A DNA stretch of 64,000 nt from Bradyrhizobium canariense (GTDB lineage: Bacteria; Pseudomonadota; Alphaproteobacteria; Rhizobiales; Xanthobacteraceae): assembly GCF_018130465.1 (NCBI RefSeq), contig NZ_JAFCKJ010000020.1, positions 1 through 64,000 on the forward strand, written 5' to 3'. The notes under the pieces are model-generated. The model had not been told where the DNA came from. It searched no databases and was given only the letters and a program-made list of their open reading frames with translations. The position numbers and the translations under genes are program-made. This document shows, in pieces, positions 25,979-35,386 of this stretch; positions within the stretch are counted from its first letter, which is position 1, and each line of letters begins with the position of its first letter.

Positions 25979-26858
25979 CTATTTCTTCTCGAGTGCGGCG
26001 GTCTGCTTGGCGAGCTGCTTGTCGAAATCCTCCGACAGGCTTGTGGCGTAGGTTGTGAGCTCACCCGGCTTGACGAACGGGTTCGGCGCGCCGTCCTTCA
26101 TCTCCGCGCGCTTGGCCTGCATGCCATAGACCTCGGGATGCGGCCCGAGCAGCACGTCGATTTTCATCGCCTTCACCTTGGCGTAGGTCGCACGATAGTC
26201 GTCGACGATGCCGGCATGGGTCGGCTGGCCGACCAGCCGGTTCAACGCCACCGTGCCGCTACAGAAGAACAGCACCTCGCGGTCCTGATTGCCGTCCTTG
26301 ACGGTCATCTCCCAACTCGTGCAGCCAGGCGAATGGCCGGGGGTGGCGTGAGCGGTCAACGTGGTGTCGCCGAGCGTCACCTTGTCGCCTTCCTTCACGG
26401 CGCGATCGACCTTCACCGCCGGGAAGGCAAGATCCTCGTTCTTCTCGTCGCCGGGATAATAGCCGCCTTCCAGCAGCGGCTTGTCGCGTTCGCCGGCCAT
26501 GAGCTGGGCGCCGGTCTCCTTCTTGATCTCGGCGAAGCCGCCGGTGTGGTCGAAATGCGCGTGCGTGTTGAGGATGATCTTGAGAGACCTTGAGACCGAG
26601 CTTTGCGATGTTGTCCTTGATCATGCCGGTGGATTCCGGAAGCGCCGTATCCATCAGGATCAGGCCCTGCGAGGTCTTGATGATGTAGACGGCGATGCCG
26701 TCGGTGCCGACATAGTAGATGTTGCCGATGAGCTGGAACGGCTCGAACGGCGTGGTCCATTTCTTGGTGACCGCCGCAATGAATTCCTTGACGGTCTGCG
26801 CCTGCGCGCCGGTTGCGAGGAACGCCAGCGCGCACAGCGCGGCCGTGAGCTTTTTCAT
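25979..26858 (-). pseudogene. Subclass B3 metallo-beta-lactamase (BJP-1 type), frameshifted
   Basis: The two halves lie in different frames. The first (start 26858, MKKLTAALCALAFLATGAQAQ signal peptide) runs to GLKVS. The second continues the same protein from KIILNTHAHFDH, with the zinc motif HAHFDH, then HATPGHSPGCTSW, typical of subclass B3, and ends in ALEKK. From memory the product closely resembles BJP-1 of Bradyrhizobium, where three residues (A/S-D-I) precede this lysine. The sequence near 26580-26587 is consistent with loss of five bases within TCGGACATCAAG, at a GTCTCAAG/GTCTCTCAAG near-repeat. As written, all zinc ligands are out of frame. A sequencing error is possible. Confidence 0.8.
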
Positions 26859-27127
26859 CGTTTTTCTCCCAGATTGTTCTTGTCGTTTTGATCGGGCGCG
26901 GCCGTCGCGCGGCGCGGCCGGCCGGCAAGCTACGTCGTGCGAGGTGTGGCAGCAACGGTCACGTGTCCGGAAAATTTCGGGGCATGCGCGGAATAACCAT
27001 GCCTGTCCGGTTTGAGCATGGCGGCCATTGCTGCAACGCGGCCGGTTGGGGTTTGACCGCGCGCAGGCGGCTCGCCATACTTTGCGTCAAGACGAGCCAG
27101 AAAGACTCGTCAGCACCGGGAGCTAAA

Positions 27128-28444
27128 ATGACCAATTCATTCTCCGTCCTTGCGGGGACGCTGATTTCCCTGTTCTCCCTCACTTCGATCGCGGTCTCGC
27201 AGCCGGCCTGCGTTACCCAGAACATGGCTGTACCGCCTGGGGCCAATACCACCGACAAGGCGGGCCCGTTCTTCATTGATACGACGGGTCTCGACTTCAG
27301 GACGGCGCCTCCGACGCGTGATCCCTCCAATCCCAACTATCCACGCGCAACCGAGCTGCCTGACGGAACGCTGCCGCCACCGGGGGCCGAGGGCAATTTC
27401 ATCATCGGTCCCACCCACAATCCTGCGCCGGAGACGATCGCGAAGGAGGGCGTGCCGCGCGGGACGACAAAATCGTTCACGCTGTCGTCGAAGGAGAGCA
27501 CCGTCTACAATCCGGGTCTGATCCGCGACGACGTTGCCGGCTGCACCAATTCCTCGATCATGACGACCGTCACGGCGGCGGACGACAGGTCGCACATGAT
27601 CGTCACCACCAGCCACCCAGGTATCTGGTCGCGCACGATCGACGTCTACGTGCCGGCACAATATGTGCGCGGCAGCGAGGCGCCGTTCATCGTGGTCGGC
27701 GACGGCGGATCCAACGCCTACAAGGATCTCGCCGTCACGCTCGACAATCTGATCGCGCAGCGCCGCGTGCCGCCAATGATCGCGATCCAGATCGGCAATG
27801 GCGGGCAGGACGCGCAGGGCAGCCAGCGCGGCCGCGAATATGACGCGGTGTCAGGTGCCTACGCGCAGTTCGTCGAGCGTGAAGTGCTGCCGCTGGTCGA
27901 AAAGAACGCCGATGTCAGGCTCACCAGAAACCCCGACGGGCGCGCGACCATGGGGCTGAGCTCGAGTGGGGCTGCGGCCTTCACCATGGCGTGGTTCTAT
28001 CCCGATCTCTATCACCGCGTGCTGGCGTTCTCGCCGACCATGGTCAACCAGCAATGGCCGCATGACCCATCGCTGCGCGGCGGCGCCTGGGAATATCACA
28101 GCGCATGGACGGGGCTGGCCGGTCCCAATCTCATCTCCAAGGCGGGCGTGCTCACGCCGGCCGAGCCGCCCGGCGTGCCGCTGATCGTCGCTGCGCCGAC
28201 CAAGCCGATCCGTTTCTGGTTCTTCGGCGGCGATCAGGACCTGTTCTATCCGAACCCTACCATTCCCGACGGCATGCACGACTGGACCCTGTCCAACGCG
28301 CTGATGGCCAAGGTGTTGGCGGAGAAGGGCTACCATTATCAGTTTCTGTTCGTGCGCAACGCCAAGCACGTCGACCGTCCCACGATCGCGCAGACGCTGC
28401 CATCGGCGCTGGAGTGGGTCTGGAAGGGCTATCCGATCCCCTGA
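27128..28444 (+). CDS. Secreted esterase (esterase D / enterochelin-esterase-like)
   Basis: A 438-residue alpha/beta-hydrolase with signal peptide (MTNSFSVLAGTLISLFSLTSIAVS). The nucleophile elbow is probably MGLSSSGAAA, aligned with the GQSxGG of Fes-like esterases, and a late histidine (KHVD) may complete the triad. The N-terminal 150 residues form an extra domain with Pro-rich segments. The ATG at 27128 follows GGGAG. It may cleave ferric-siderophore esters or other esters in the periplasm. The neighbouring TonB-receptor remnant would fit an old siderophore locus; that is inference. Confidence 0.72.
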   Translation: MTNSFSVLAGTLISLFSLTSIAVSQPACVTQNMAVPPGANTTDKAGPFFIDTTGLDFRTAPPTRDPSNPNYPRATELPDGTLPPPGAEGNFIIGPTHNPAPETIAKEGVPRGTTKSFTLSSKESTVYNPGLIRDDVAGCTNSSIMTTVTAADDRSHMIVTTSHPGIWSRTIDVYVPAQYVRGSEAPFIVVGDGGSNAYKDLAVTLDNLIAQRRVPPMIAIQIGNGGQDAQGSQRGREYDAVSGAYAQFVEREVLPLVEKNADVRLTRNPDGRATMGLSSSGAAAFTMAWFYPDLYHRVLAFSPTMVNQQWPHDPSLRGGAWEYHSAWTGLAGPNLISKAGVLTPAEPPGVPLIVAAPTKPIRFWFFGGDQDLFYPNPTIPDGMHDWTLSNALMAKVLAEKGYHYQFLFVRNAKHVDRPTIAQTLPSALEWVWKGYPIP

Positions 28445-28456
28445 GCGGAAAGTGGC

Positions 28457-28729
28457 CTAGCGCCCGATCGTCACGCCGACGGTCGAGCGCATGGCGTCCT
28501 TGAGGCTCGTCGCATTCTTGTCGTCGAGCACCTGACGCGTCAGCACTGTGGTCTGGCCGGGCGTATTGAGGATCGTCTCGCCGCGCGAGGAGGAGAGCCG
28601 GTCGGCCTTGTAGGGTGAGGCCTGATCGGTGGCGGGCGCATGGCGCGGCCGCTTGCCGGCCTCTGCAAACGATGGCTGCGAGACGCAGAGGGCGGCAATC
28701 ACGACCAGTCGCAATGATTTTGCGGGCAT
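28457..28729 (-). pseudogene. Truncated TonB-dependent receptor (signal peptide plus start of plug)
   Basis: The 90-residue product has a signal peptide (MPAKSLRLVVIAALCVSQPSFA), then a segment typical of the start of the receptor plug: ILNTPGQTTVLTRQVLDDKN, ATSLKDAMRSTVGVTIGR. In full receptors the plug continues with a glycine-rich stretch and a beta-barrel of about 600 residues. Here a TAG follows at once, and the convergent esterase stop is only 12 bases away, so the barrel is gone. The ribosome binding site GGGAG upstream of the ATG is intact, so a short product may still be made. Remnant of a deletion is the simplest reading. Confidence 0.65.
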
Positions 28730-28791
28730 GCGATCTCCCACTTCAGGGCGTCAGCCCAGCATATGGGCGCGCCGTCGCAGGGAATAAAGGG

Positions 28792-30114
28792 TCAGGCGAG
28801 AGCGGCCTGGCGTTCCCGCACCGGTTCGCGGACCCGGTCGGGTTTCCCCGGCTCGGCCAGCCGCGTAAAACTGCGCTGGCTTGCGTGCGCGGGTGCTTCG
28901 ACAATCACGCCTTCGCAGACGATCTGTCCGCCGAGCATCCTGAATTCCAGCTTGTCGTAGCGCGGCATCGTCTCGCCGGGTGCGGGCGGCAGCAACCCGA
29001 CGCTCCCCTGGATGTTCAGTGTGGCATCACCGGCGCCGTGAAGCCGCGGATTCCACATCCTGATCCCGGTCTCCGCCCAGCGCTGCCGGATCAGCGCGGC
29101 GCGGTCGGCTGGTTCTGCGATCTTTGCACGGGTCTTCGGCGCGCTGGTGATCTCCGGCGCAGGAGCCTCGAGGGCCGGCTCCGGCGCATCGGTGACGACG
29201 CTGGGCGTGTTGGCGGGGTCTTCCGCGGCGCTGGGGGAGGGATCGCTGTCGATGCTGTCCTCAGGGACATGCTCCGCGGAGATTTCGCGATCGGCAAGCG
29301 CGGCACTCGTGTCGTCGTGAGTCGAGCGGGTATCCACGTCGACGACAGCGGAATGCTCGTAGCTGATGGCGAGAGCTGGGGCATCGATCGGAGCGACCTC
29401 GACAGACGAGGCCTTCTCCGCGACAACGGGCTCAACGTCGGCCGCGAGTTCGGAAGATGGACCGCCGTCGAGGACGAGTTCAGGAACATCAACCGTCTCA
29501 GTCTCGACGTCGGTGGGCGAGACCAAAACCTCCTCCACGACGACCGGCTCGACGTCTGACGGCGTCTCCCGGGATGGATCCTCGCTGCCGACATCGGCTG
29601 GCGCTTCCGACACGCTCTCCGCCATGACGGAAATAGCGGTGTCGTCTTCAGTGACCGGAGCCGCGACCGCGGCGTCGCGGTGCAATGGATCCGTGCTGAT
29701 GCTGGTGTCGAGAGCCGGAGCGGCTTCTGCAATTTCGGCAACGAGGGCGGGCGAGGCGTCTGCGGTATCAGGCGCGACGTCGATGCTGCCGCCGTGCGGC
29801 AAGGGCCGAAGCCGGGTGAACGCCCATTTCACCGCGGGGATGCGGCGCAGCAACGATATCAGTCTCGAAAGCACTGGGAGTTGTCCAAGAGGTACTCGGC
29901 GTGAGGCAATCGCTGATTCGCCAGCAATGTAAAAATCCCCGGCCGTCACACTGATGTCAATGTCGGTGGGACCAATTGCAGAACATCCACGCATTAATCG
30001 CGCATAGCGGCGATTTGCCGGCCTGGCTGTAATCAAGGTGCAGCCCGCCAATACGCTTCGTTCGACATCATGACCTTCGTGCATGACATCGGTGACGACA
30101 AGCTCTGACGGCAC
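28792..30114 (-). CDS. Hypothetical acidic, low-complexity protein
   Basis: I do not recognise this protein. From the GTG at 30114 it has 440 residues; an ATG at 30084 is an alternative. Three parts are visible: an N-terminal part of about 100 residues (including GCTLITARPANRRYARLMRG and SRLISLLRRIPAVKW), a strongly acidic middle of about 230 residues rich in Ala, Glu, Asp, Val, Ser and Thr with no cysteine beyond the N-terminus, and a compact C-terminal part (RQRWAETGIRMWNPRLHG through FRMLGGQIVCEGVIVEAP). The middle looks disordered. No signal peptide. It stands alone. Confidence 0.6.
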   Translation of the reverse strand: MPSELVVTDVMHEGHDVERSVLAGCTLITARPANRRYARLMRGCSAIGPTDIDISVTAGDFYIAGESAIASRRVPLGQLPVLSRLISLLRRIPAVKWAFTRLRPLPHGGSIDVAPDTADASPALVAEIAEAAPALDTSISTDPLHRDAAVAAPVTEDDTAISVMAESVSEAPADVGSEDPSRETPSDVEPVVVEEVLVSPTDVETETVDVPELVLDGGPSSELAADVEPVVAEKASSVEVAPIDAPALAISYEHSAVVDVDTRSTHDDTSAALADREISAEHVPEDSIDSDPSPSAAEDPANTPSVVTDAPEPALEAPAPEITSAPKTRAKIAEPADRAALIRQRWAETGIRMWNPRLHGAGDATLNIQGSVGLLPPAPGETMPRYDKLEFRMLGGQIVCEGVIVEAPAHASQRSFTRLAEPGKPDRVREPVRERQAALA

Positions 30115-30171
30115 GAAGACTTCTGGAGAGGGGACGATCGCTCCCTCTCCGGATTTCCGATCGATGCCGGC

Positions 30172-30459
30172 CTACTTTCCGGAGCCCGCGCTGCCGCCGG
30201 CCTGGCTGCCCATGTTATTGGTGTTGCTGCCGCCGGCGCTCGGAGCCTGTTTGCCCTTGCTGTCGGCGGCCTCGTTCTGCATGTTCGACGACGTGCCGGT
30301 CGTCATGCCCTTGGTCGTGGGGCCGCGCGACGAGGGGCCGACGTCGCCTTGGCCGGATGCGCCTTGGCCGGATGCGCTTGGGGCAGGTTGTGTCTGCGCG
30401 AAGGCGCCGCCGGTCGCCAGCGCCATGATGCAGGCAGACGCCAAAATGATCTTCTTCAT
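30172..30459 (-). CDS. Small secreted low-complexity protein
   Basis: A 95-residue protein with a clear signal peptide (MKKIILASACIMALATGGAFA) and a strong AGGAG ribosome binding site. The mature part is Gly/Ser/Gln/Asn-rich, including a short repeat SGQGASGQGD, and has no cysteines. Similar small periplasmic proteins of unknown role are frequent in Bradyrhizobium. It faces the divergent tupA gene. Confidence 0.65.
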   Translation of the reverse strand: MKKIILASACIMALATGGAFAQTQPAPSASGQGASGQGDVGPSSRGPTTKGMTTGTSSNMQNEAADSKGKQAPSAGGSNTNNMGSQAGGSAGSGK

Positions 30460-30633
30460 CTGGTTCTCCTCCTGGGTTCACCTGCGGGACAACCTGCGCA
30501 CGAGGCGGACGTTCCTAGTCGGCAGCGTGGCAAGGATCGCACCAAGGCGCGTTGCGGCGATTGTCGGGGTTCCTTGCACGGCTCTATCGACGGTAGAGTT
30601 TGGAACATCCGGCATCTGGTGTAAGGACGGGGC

Positions 30634-31458
30634 ATGAAAAGGATAATGACTCAAAGGATAATGACTCTCGCGGCGGTTCTGCTCTGGTCCACGATCGCAT
30701 TCGCGCAGGATCGCACCATTACTGTGGCCTCGACGACGTCGACGGAACAGTCGGGGCTGTTCGGCTATTTGCTGCCGCTGTTCTCGAAGGCCGGGGGCAT
30801 CGACGTGAAGGTCGTGGCCGTCGGCACGGGCCAGGCGCTCGACATCGGGCGGCGCGGCGATGCAGACGTCGTGTTCGTCCATGACAGGCCTGCCGAAGAC
30901 AAGTTCATGTCCGAAGGGCAGGGCGTGAAGCGCTTCGACGTCATGTACAACGACTTCGTCATTGTCGGGCCGAAGGGCGATCCGGCGAAGATCGCCGGCG
31001 GCAAGGACGTGGCCGAGGCGCTGCGTAAGATCGCGGCCGCGAAGGCGCCGTTCATCTCGCGCGGCGACAAGTCCGGCACGCACGCGGCCGAACTGCGGCT
31101 TTGGAAGGAGGCGGGCGTCGACCTCGGTGCGGCCAAGGACGGCTGGTATCGCGAGATCGGCCAGGGCATGGGCCCGGCACTGAACATGGCGTCGTCGTCG
31201 AATGCCTATCTCCTGTCGGACCGCGGTACCTGGTTGTCATTCAAGAACCGCGGCGAGCTTGCCGTCCTCACCGAAGGCGACAAGCGGCTGTTCAACCAGT
31301 ACGGCGTCATGCTGGTCAATCCGGCAAAGCATGCGAACGTGAAGGCGCAGGACGGGCAGGCCTTCATCGACTGGCTCATCTCTCCGAAGGGGCAGGAGGC
31401 CATTGCCGGCTACAAGGTCGGGGGCGAGCAGCTATTTTTCCCCAATGCGCCCAACTAG
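30634..31458 (+). CDS. tupA: Tungstate/molybdate-type ABC substrate-binding protein (TupA-like)
   Basis: The periplasmic oxyanion receptor, 274 residues. The mature start TITVASTTSTEQSGLFGYLLP contains the TTST.SGL motif of TupA proteins, followed by VVAVGTGQALDIGRRGDADV and FISRGDKSGTH, all typical. The N-terminus is a signal peptide; the ATG at 30634 follows AAGGACGGGG, and a second ATG at 30646 is possible. The matching permease is directly downstream but on the opposite strand, overlapping the 3' end by 27 bases. No ATPase gene is nearby. Confidence 0.85.
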   Translation: MKRIMTQRIMTLAAVLLWSTIAFAQDRTITVASTTSTEQSGLFGYLLPLFSKAGGIDVKVVAVGTGQALDIGRRGDADVVFVHDRPAEDKFMSEGQGVKRFDVMYNDFVIVGPKGDPAKIAGGKDVAEALRKIAAAKAPFISRGDKSGTHAAELRLWKEAGVDLGAAKDGWYREIGQGMGPALNMASSSNAYLLSDRGTWLSFKNRGELAVLTEGDKRLFNQYGVMLVNPAKHANVKAQDGQAFIDWLISPKGQEAIAGYKVGGEQLFFPNAPN

Positions 31459-32130
31459 CAGGAAGGCGACGGTCGACACTGCGACGCTGAGTGCGAGCAG
31501 GATCAGCCCGAGCCCGAGCGCCAGCGGCAGGTCGCCCTTGCTGGTCTCCAGCGCGATCGCAGTCGTCATCGTGCGTGTGAAGCCGCGGATGTTGCCACCG
31601 ACGATGAGGATGGCGCCAACCTCCGCGATCGCGCGCCCGAAGGCTGCGAGAAAGGCTGTCAGCAGCGAGGTCCGGCCCAGCGCGAACAGCAAGCCGATGC
31701 TGCGCAGTGTTGACAGCCCGTCGATCCGCGCCAGGTCGCCATACTCCGCCCACAGCAGGCTCGCCGGCCGGTGCACAAGTGCGACCACGATCGGTGTGGC
31801 GAGCAGTGCCTGCGCGACCACCATGGCCGCCGGCGTGAACAACAGGCCGGCCGCCCCGAGCGGGCCGGAGCGCGACAGCAGAAGATAGAGCGCGAGCCCG
31901 ACCACGACCGGCGGAAGGCCAAGCAAGGCATTGGTCAGGACGATGATGACCTGCCGCCCGCGGAATCGGGTGATCGCAAGCAGGGCCCCGAACGGCGCCC
32001 CGATCAGAAGCGCGACGATGCTGGCGGTCAGGCTGACGCGCACCGACAGTCCGACGATGCCCAGAAGCTCTGCGTCGGCCTCGCCGATCAGCGTGAATGC
32101 GGCGCCGATGGATCGCGCGAAGTCGTTCAT
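31432..32130 (-). CDS. tupB: Tungstate-type ABC permease (TupB-like)
   Basis: A 232-residue permease with five to six membrane segments. The start MNDFARSIG at 32130 is preferred over a GTG/ATG extension upstream. Family features include LTNALLGLPPVVVGLALYLLLSRSG and the EAA loop AAFGRAIAEVGAILIVGGNI, typical of TupB. It is convergent with and overlaps tupA by 27 bases, unlike the usual tupABC operon. The cytoplasmic ATPase must be supplied from elsewhere. Confidence 0.83.
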   Translation of the reverse strand: MNDFARSIGAAFTLIGEADAELLGIVGLSVRVSLTASIVALLIGAPFGALLAITRFRGRQVIIVLTNALLGLPPVVVGLALYLLLSRSGPLGAAGLLFTPAAMVVAQALLATPIVVALVHRPASLLWAEYGDLARIDGLSTLRSIGLLFALGRTSLLTAFLAAFGRAIAEVGAILIVGGNIRGFTRTMTTAIALETSKGDLPLALGLGLILLALSVAVSTVAFLLVGRIGEK

Positions 32131-32200
32131 CCGTGCCTGAGCTTCGGCGCCCGCCACGACGTCTCGGGTGCGTCGATTTCGGGACTGCGGAGGTGTTTCA

Positions 32201-32223
32201 CGTATATTTCCCTGAGGGTATCG
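32201..32223. promoter_or_regulatory. Imperfect inverted repeat upstream of tupB
   Basis: The 23-base stretch starts CGTATATTTCCCTGAGGGTA and ends TCG. It has a near-palindromic core (CCCT-G-AGGG) and CGTATA/TATCG flanks. Its position about 70 bases upstream of the tupB start suggests an operator. A molybdate-responsive ModE-type site is conceivable but the match to known Mo-boxes is weak. Confidence 0.3.
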
Positions 32224-32368
32224 TTGCGCGAAGCAGCGGCGCGGTCGCGCTCCGCAAGGCAGGTTTGGTAACCCGAATTTGACCGGAAATCAAAGCCGCG
32301 GGCGGCATGGCACGAGGTCCGCGTTCGGCCTCATCGTTTGACGTTGGCCGATGCCGGGACCGTGGAGC

Positions 32369-33421
32369 TCAGATCAAGCCGCGCAGCACTTCGACAAGCC
32401 GGGCACATTCGGCCTCCGTCCCGACCGTGATGCGCAGGAAGTCCTCGATGTGCGGCTTTCCGAAATGCCGCACCAGAACGCCACGTTGGCGAAGCGCTGC
32501 CGCGAGATCTGCTCCGCTCCGGCTTCGATGGCGCGCGAAGACGAAGTTTGCCAGCGACGGCAGCACCTCGAAGCCGAGCTGTCCAAGCTCGCGGGCCAGG
32601 GTTTCGCGGCTTGCGATGATACGGGCGCGGGTCTCTCGGAACCAGCCGTCGTCCTCGATCGCGGCGACGGCGCCGGCGATAGCGAGGCAATCGACGGGAT
32701 AGGAGTTGAAGCTGTCCTTCACCCGTTCCAGTGCTTCGATCAGCGGTCGTTGGCCGATGGCAAAGCCAACCCGCAGGCCGGCGAGCGAGCGCGATTTCGA
32801 GAAGGTCTGGATGACCAGCAGATTGTCGTGGCGTGCAACCAGCGGCACGGCGCTCTCGGCGCCGAAATCGACATAGGCCTCGTCGACCACCACCAGCCGG
32901 TCCGGCCGTTCGGCGAGCAGCGATGCGATGGCGTCGCGCTGGAGGGCGATGCCGGTAGGAGCGTTCGGATTGCAGAGAAGGATGGCGCTCGATGGTCGCC
33001 TGTAGTCGGAGATATCGATCCTCATCGCAGCATCGAGCGGCACCTCGTCATGCGCAATTCCATAGAGGCCGCAATAGACGGGGTAGAAGCTGTAGGTGAC
33101 GTCGGGGAACAGAAGCGGCGTATCGTGCTTCAGAAGAGCCTGGAAGGTGTGGGCCAGAACCTCGTCGGAGCCGTTACCGACGAACACCTGCTCGGGCGCC
33201 ACATCGCAATGGGCCGCGATCGCCTCGCGCAGGCGAGTCGCGCGCGGATCGGGATAAAGGCGCAGCCGCTCCGCAGCCGATGCGATCGCCGCCAGCACGC
33301 GCGGCGAGGGCGGGTAGGGATTCTCGTTGGTATTGAGCTTGACGATGCCGTCCTGCTTGGGCTGCTCGCCGGGGACGTAGGGCGAAAGCGTGTGGACGAC
33401 CGGACTCCAGAAACGGCTCAT
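32369..33421 (-). CDS. hisC: Histidinol-phosphate aminotransferase family protein
   Basis: A PLP enzyme that transaminates imidazole-acetol phosphate in histidine synthesis; relatives also act on aromatic amino acids. The start at 33421 ([20 protein letters not shown]) gives 350 residues. Motifs: [13 protein letters not shown], the [10 protein letters not shown] cofactor loop, [17 protein letters not shown] and the PLP lysine in [14 protein letters not shown]. It is not in a his operon, so it may be a second copy with another substrate. Confidence 0.85.
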   Translation of the reverse strand: MSRFWSPVVHTLSPYVPGEQPKQDGIVKLNTNENPYPPSPRVLAAIASAAERLRLYPDPRATRLREAIAAHCDVAPEQVFVGNGSDEVLAHTFQALLKHDTPLLFPDVTYSFYPVYCGLYGIAHDEVPLDAAMRIDISDYRRPSSAILLCNPNAPTGIALQRDAIASLLAERPDRLVVVDEAYVDFGAESAVPLVARHDNLLVIQTFSKSRSLAGLRVGFAIGQRPLIEALERVKDSFNSYPVDCLAIAGAVAAIEDDGWFRETRARIIASRETLARELGQLGFEVLPSLANFVFARHRSRSGADLAAALRQRGVLVRHFGKPHIEDFLRITVGTEAECARLVEVLRGLI

Positions 33422-33644
33422 GATCTCCAATCCGAGTTTGATCGGGGCACAGTAGGGTATGCGGGACCGCGGCGGAAGTGCGCCTGCATTCAGCATTCCA
33501 GGCAAATCGGCACAAGGCTTACCGCCGGGACGTTCCCGCAGGCGCGACCCCTATGCTAGGGTCGTCGTGCCACCGCCCAGAATGAAAACAAGAACGAAGG
33601 CCGGTGCGCTCCAGGGCGCAGAACGGCCGAAAAGAGAGGAACAC

Positions 33645-35123
33645 ATGCCGGGTGCAGCCCTTCCCACCGCCCCCTCGATTCCGACCGCGCCCGTGACGTC
33701 GACTGTTCTCGACAGCTTGCGGGCAATCGTCGGCGACAAAGGCCTGATCCTGGACGAGCAAGACAAGCAGCCCTTCGTGACCGACTGGCGCGGCACGCTG
33801 GCGGGGCAGGCCGCGGCGGTCGTGCGTCCGGCCAGCACCGCGGAAGTCTCCGCTGTCGTGAAGCTCTGCCACGACAACGGCATTGCCATCGTTCCGCAAG
33901 GTGGCAACACCGGCTTGATGGGCGGCGCCACGCCGTGGCCTATGCACCGCGGCATTGTGCTGTCGCTCGGTCGCATGAACCAGGTGCTGAATGTCGATCC
34001 CGTCGGCTACGCCATGACCGTGGAGGCGGGCTGCATCCTGGAGACGCTTCAGGACACGGCTGCGCGCCACGACCGCCTCTTTCCGCTCAGCCTGGGTGCT
34101 CAGGGCTCGTGCATGATCGGAGGCAATCTGTCCACCAATGCCGGCGGCGTGCAGGTGCTGCGTTATGGCAATGCGCGAAATCTGGTGTTGGGTCTCGAGG
34201 TTGTGCTGGCTAACGGCGATGTCTGGGACGGCCTGCGCGCACTCAAGAAGGACAACACCGGCTATGACCTCAAGCACCTGTTCATGGGCGCCGAAGGGAC
34301 GCTCGGTATCATCACCAAGGCGGTGCTGAAACTCTGGCCGGCGCCGAAAGACGTGTGCACGGCATGGCTCGCGATTCGCGATCCCAAGGCAGCCATCGAC
34401 CTTCTGTCGGAGGCGCATGCCGCTTCCGACGACAATGTCGGCTCCTGTGAGCTCATCAGCCGTGCGTGCACCGACATGGTGCTGCGCCACATTCCCGGCA
34501 CCCAGGATCCTCTCAAGGCTGAGACCGAATGGTATCTCCTTCTCGAATGGTCGTCGGCCCGGCCACGGCAGGACGGTGGCACGGGCATTTCGGACAGGAT
34601 GGAGCAGTTCCTGGCCGACCAACTCGAGGCGGGCCGGGTGTTGGATGCGGTGATCGCGCAAACCGAAGCGCAGTCGCGCAACATGTGGCGAATTCGCGAG
34701 GCTGTCGCCGAAGCTTCGCGCACCGAAGGTCCGGGCTTGAGCTACGACGTGTCGGTCGCGGTCTCCAGGATTCCCGAGTTTATCGACAGCGGTCTCGAGG
34801 CCGTGCTCGCAATCCTGCCGACGATCCGTCCCTATCCGCTTGGCCACATCGGAGACGGCAATGTGCACTTCTCCTTCATGGGCCCGAAGGGCATGGACCG
34901 CGAGACGCTCTCCCAGTATTCCGCGGCGATCACACGGGCCGTCAACGACCTCGTCACCTCCATGGGCGGCTCGATCTCGGCGGAACATGGCATCGGCATC
35001 GAGAAGCTCGACGAACTCCAGCATTATCGCTCCCGGACCGAGCTCGACATCATGCGCACGATCAAGCGGGCGCTCGATCCCAAGAACATCATGAATCCGG
35101 GCAAGGTGCTTCGTCTCGGTTGA
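33645..35123 (+). CDS. FAD-binding oxidoreductase (D-2-hydroxyacid dehydrogenase, GlcD type)
   Basis: A 492-residue flavoenzyme that oxidises a D-2-hydroxyacid such as D-lactate or D-2-hydroxyglutarate. The N-terminal FAD_binding_4 domain has RPASTAEVSAVV, PQGGNTGLMGGATP and GGNLSTNAGGVQVLRYGN. The C-terminal FAD-oxidase domain ends with HIGDGNVHF, SAEHGIGIEKL and ALDPKNIMNPGKV, the classic terminus. The ATG at 33645 follows AGAGGA. The frame extends upstream but without a plausible start. It is divergent from the hisC-like gene. Confidence 0.88.
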   Translation: MPGAALPTAPSIPTAPVTSTVLDSLRAIVGDKGLILDEQDKQPFVTDWRGTLAGQAAAVVRPASTAEVSAVVKLCHDNGIAIVPQGGNTGLMGGATPWPMHRGIVLSLGRMNQVLNVDPVGYAMTVEAGCILETLQDTAARHDRLFPLSLGAQGSCMIGGNLSTNAGGVQVLRYGNARNLVLGLEVVLANGDVWDGLRALKKDNTGYDLKHLFMGAEGTLGIITKAVLKLWPAPKDVCTAWLAIRDPKAAIDLLSEAHAASDDNVGSCELISRACTDMVLRHIPGTQDPLKAETEWYLLLEWSSARPRQDGGTGISDRMEQFLADQLEAGRVLDAVIAQTEAQSRNMWRIREAVAEASRTEGPGLSYDVSVAVSRIPEFIDSGLEAVLAILPTIRPYPLGHIGDGNVHFSFMGPKGMDRETLSQYSAAITRAVNDLVTSMGGSISAEHGIGIEKLDELQHYRSRTELDIMRTIKRALDPKNIMNPGKVLRLG

Positions 35124-35386
35124 GGCGCGATCGCCTCGATCCCGGTGCTCCCCGAACCCCCGGCGCTCCCGGGGACGGGATGCCGCAGATGGGCCGGGCC
35201 AAATAGGCCGGGGGGCGCCACATCATGCCGTTTCGGGACCGAAAGGCGGCTTTATTCCCGCCTTGGATGCTTTAAGGAAGGGGCAGGATCAGGTCGCACC
35301 CGCCCGGGGGCGGTGCTAGACCCTGATGCAGGAACAATGGGGCGAGGCCGGTATGGCACGTCCGCAAGGATGAAGGATTTGAGGCA

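Noticed and set aside
27128-28444. S-formylglutathione hydrolase completing the formaldehyde route
   Set aside because: The protein belongs to the same broad esterase family but has a signal peptide, a large extra N-terminal domain and an atypical nucleophile elbow, and lies 15 kb from the xoxF cluster.
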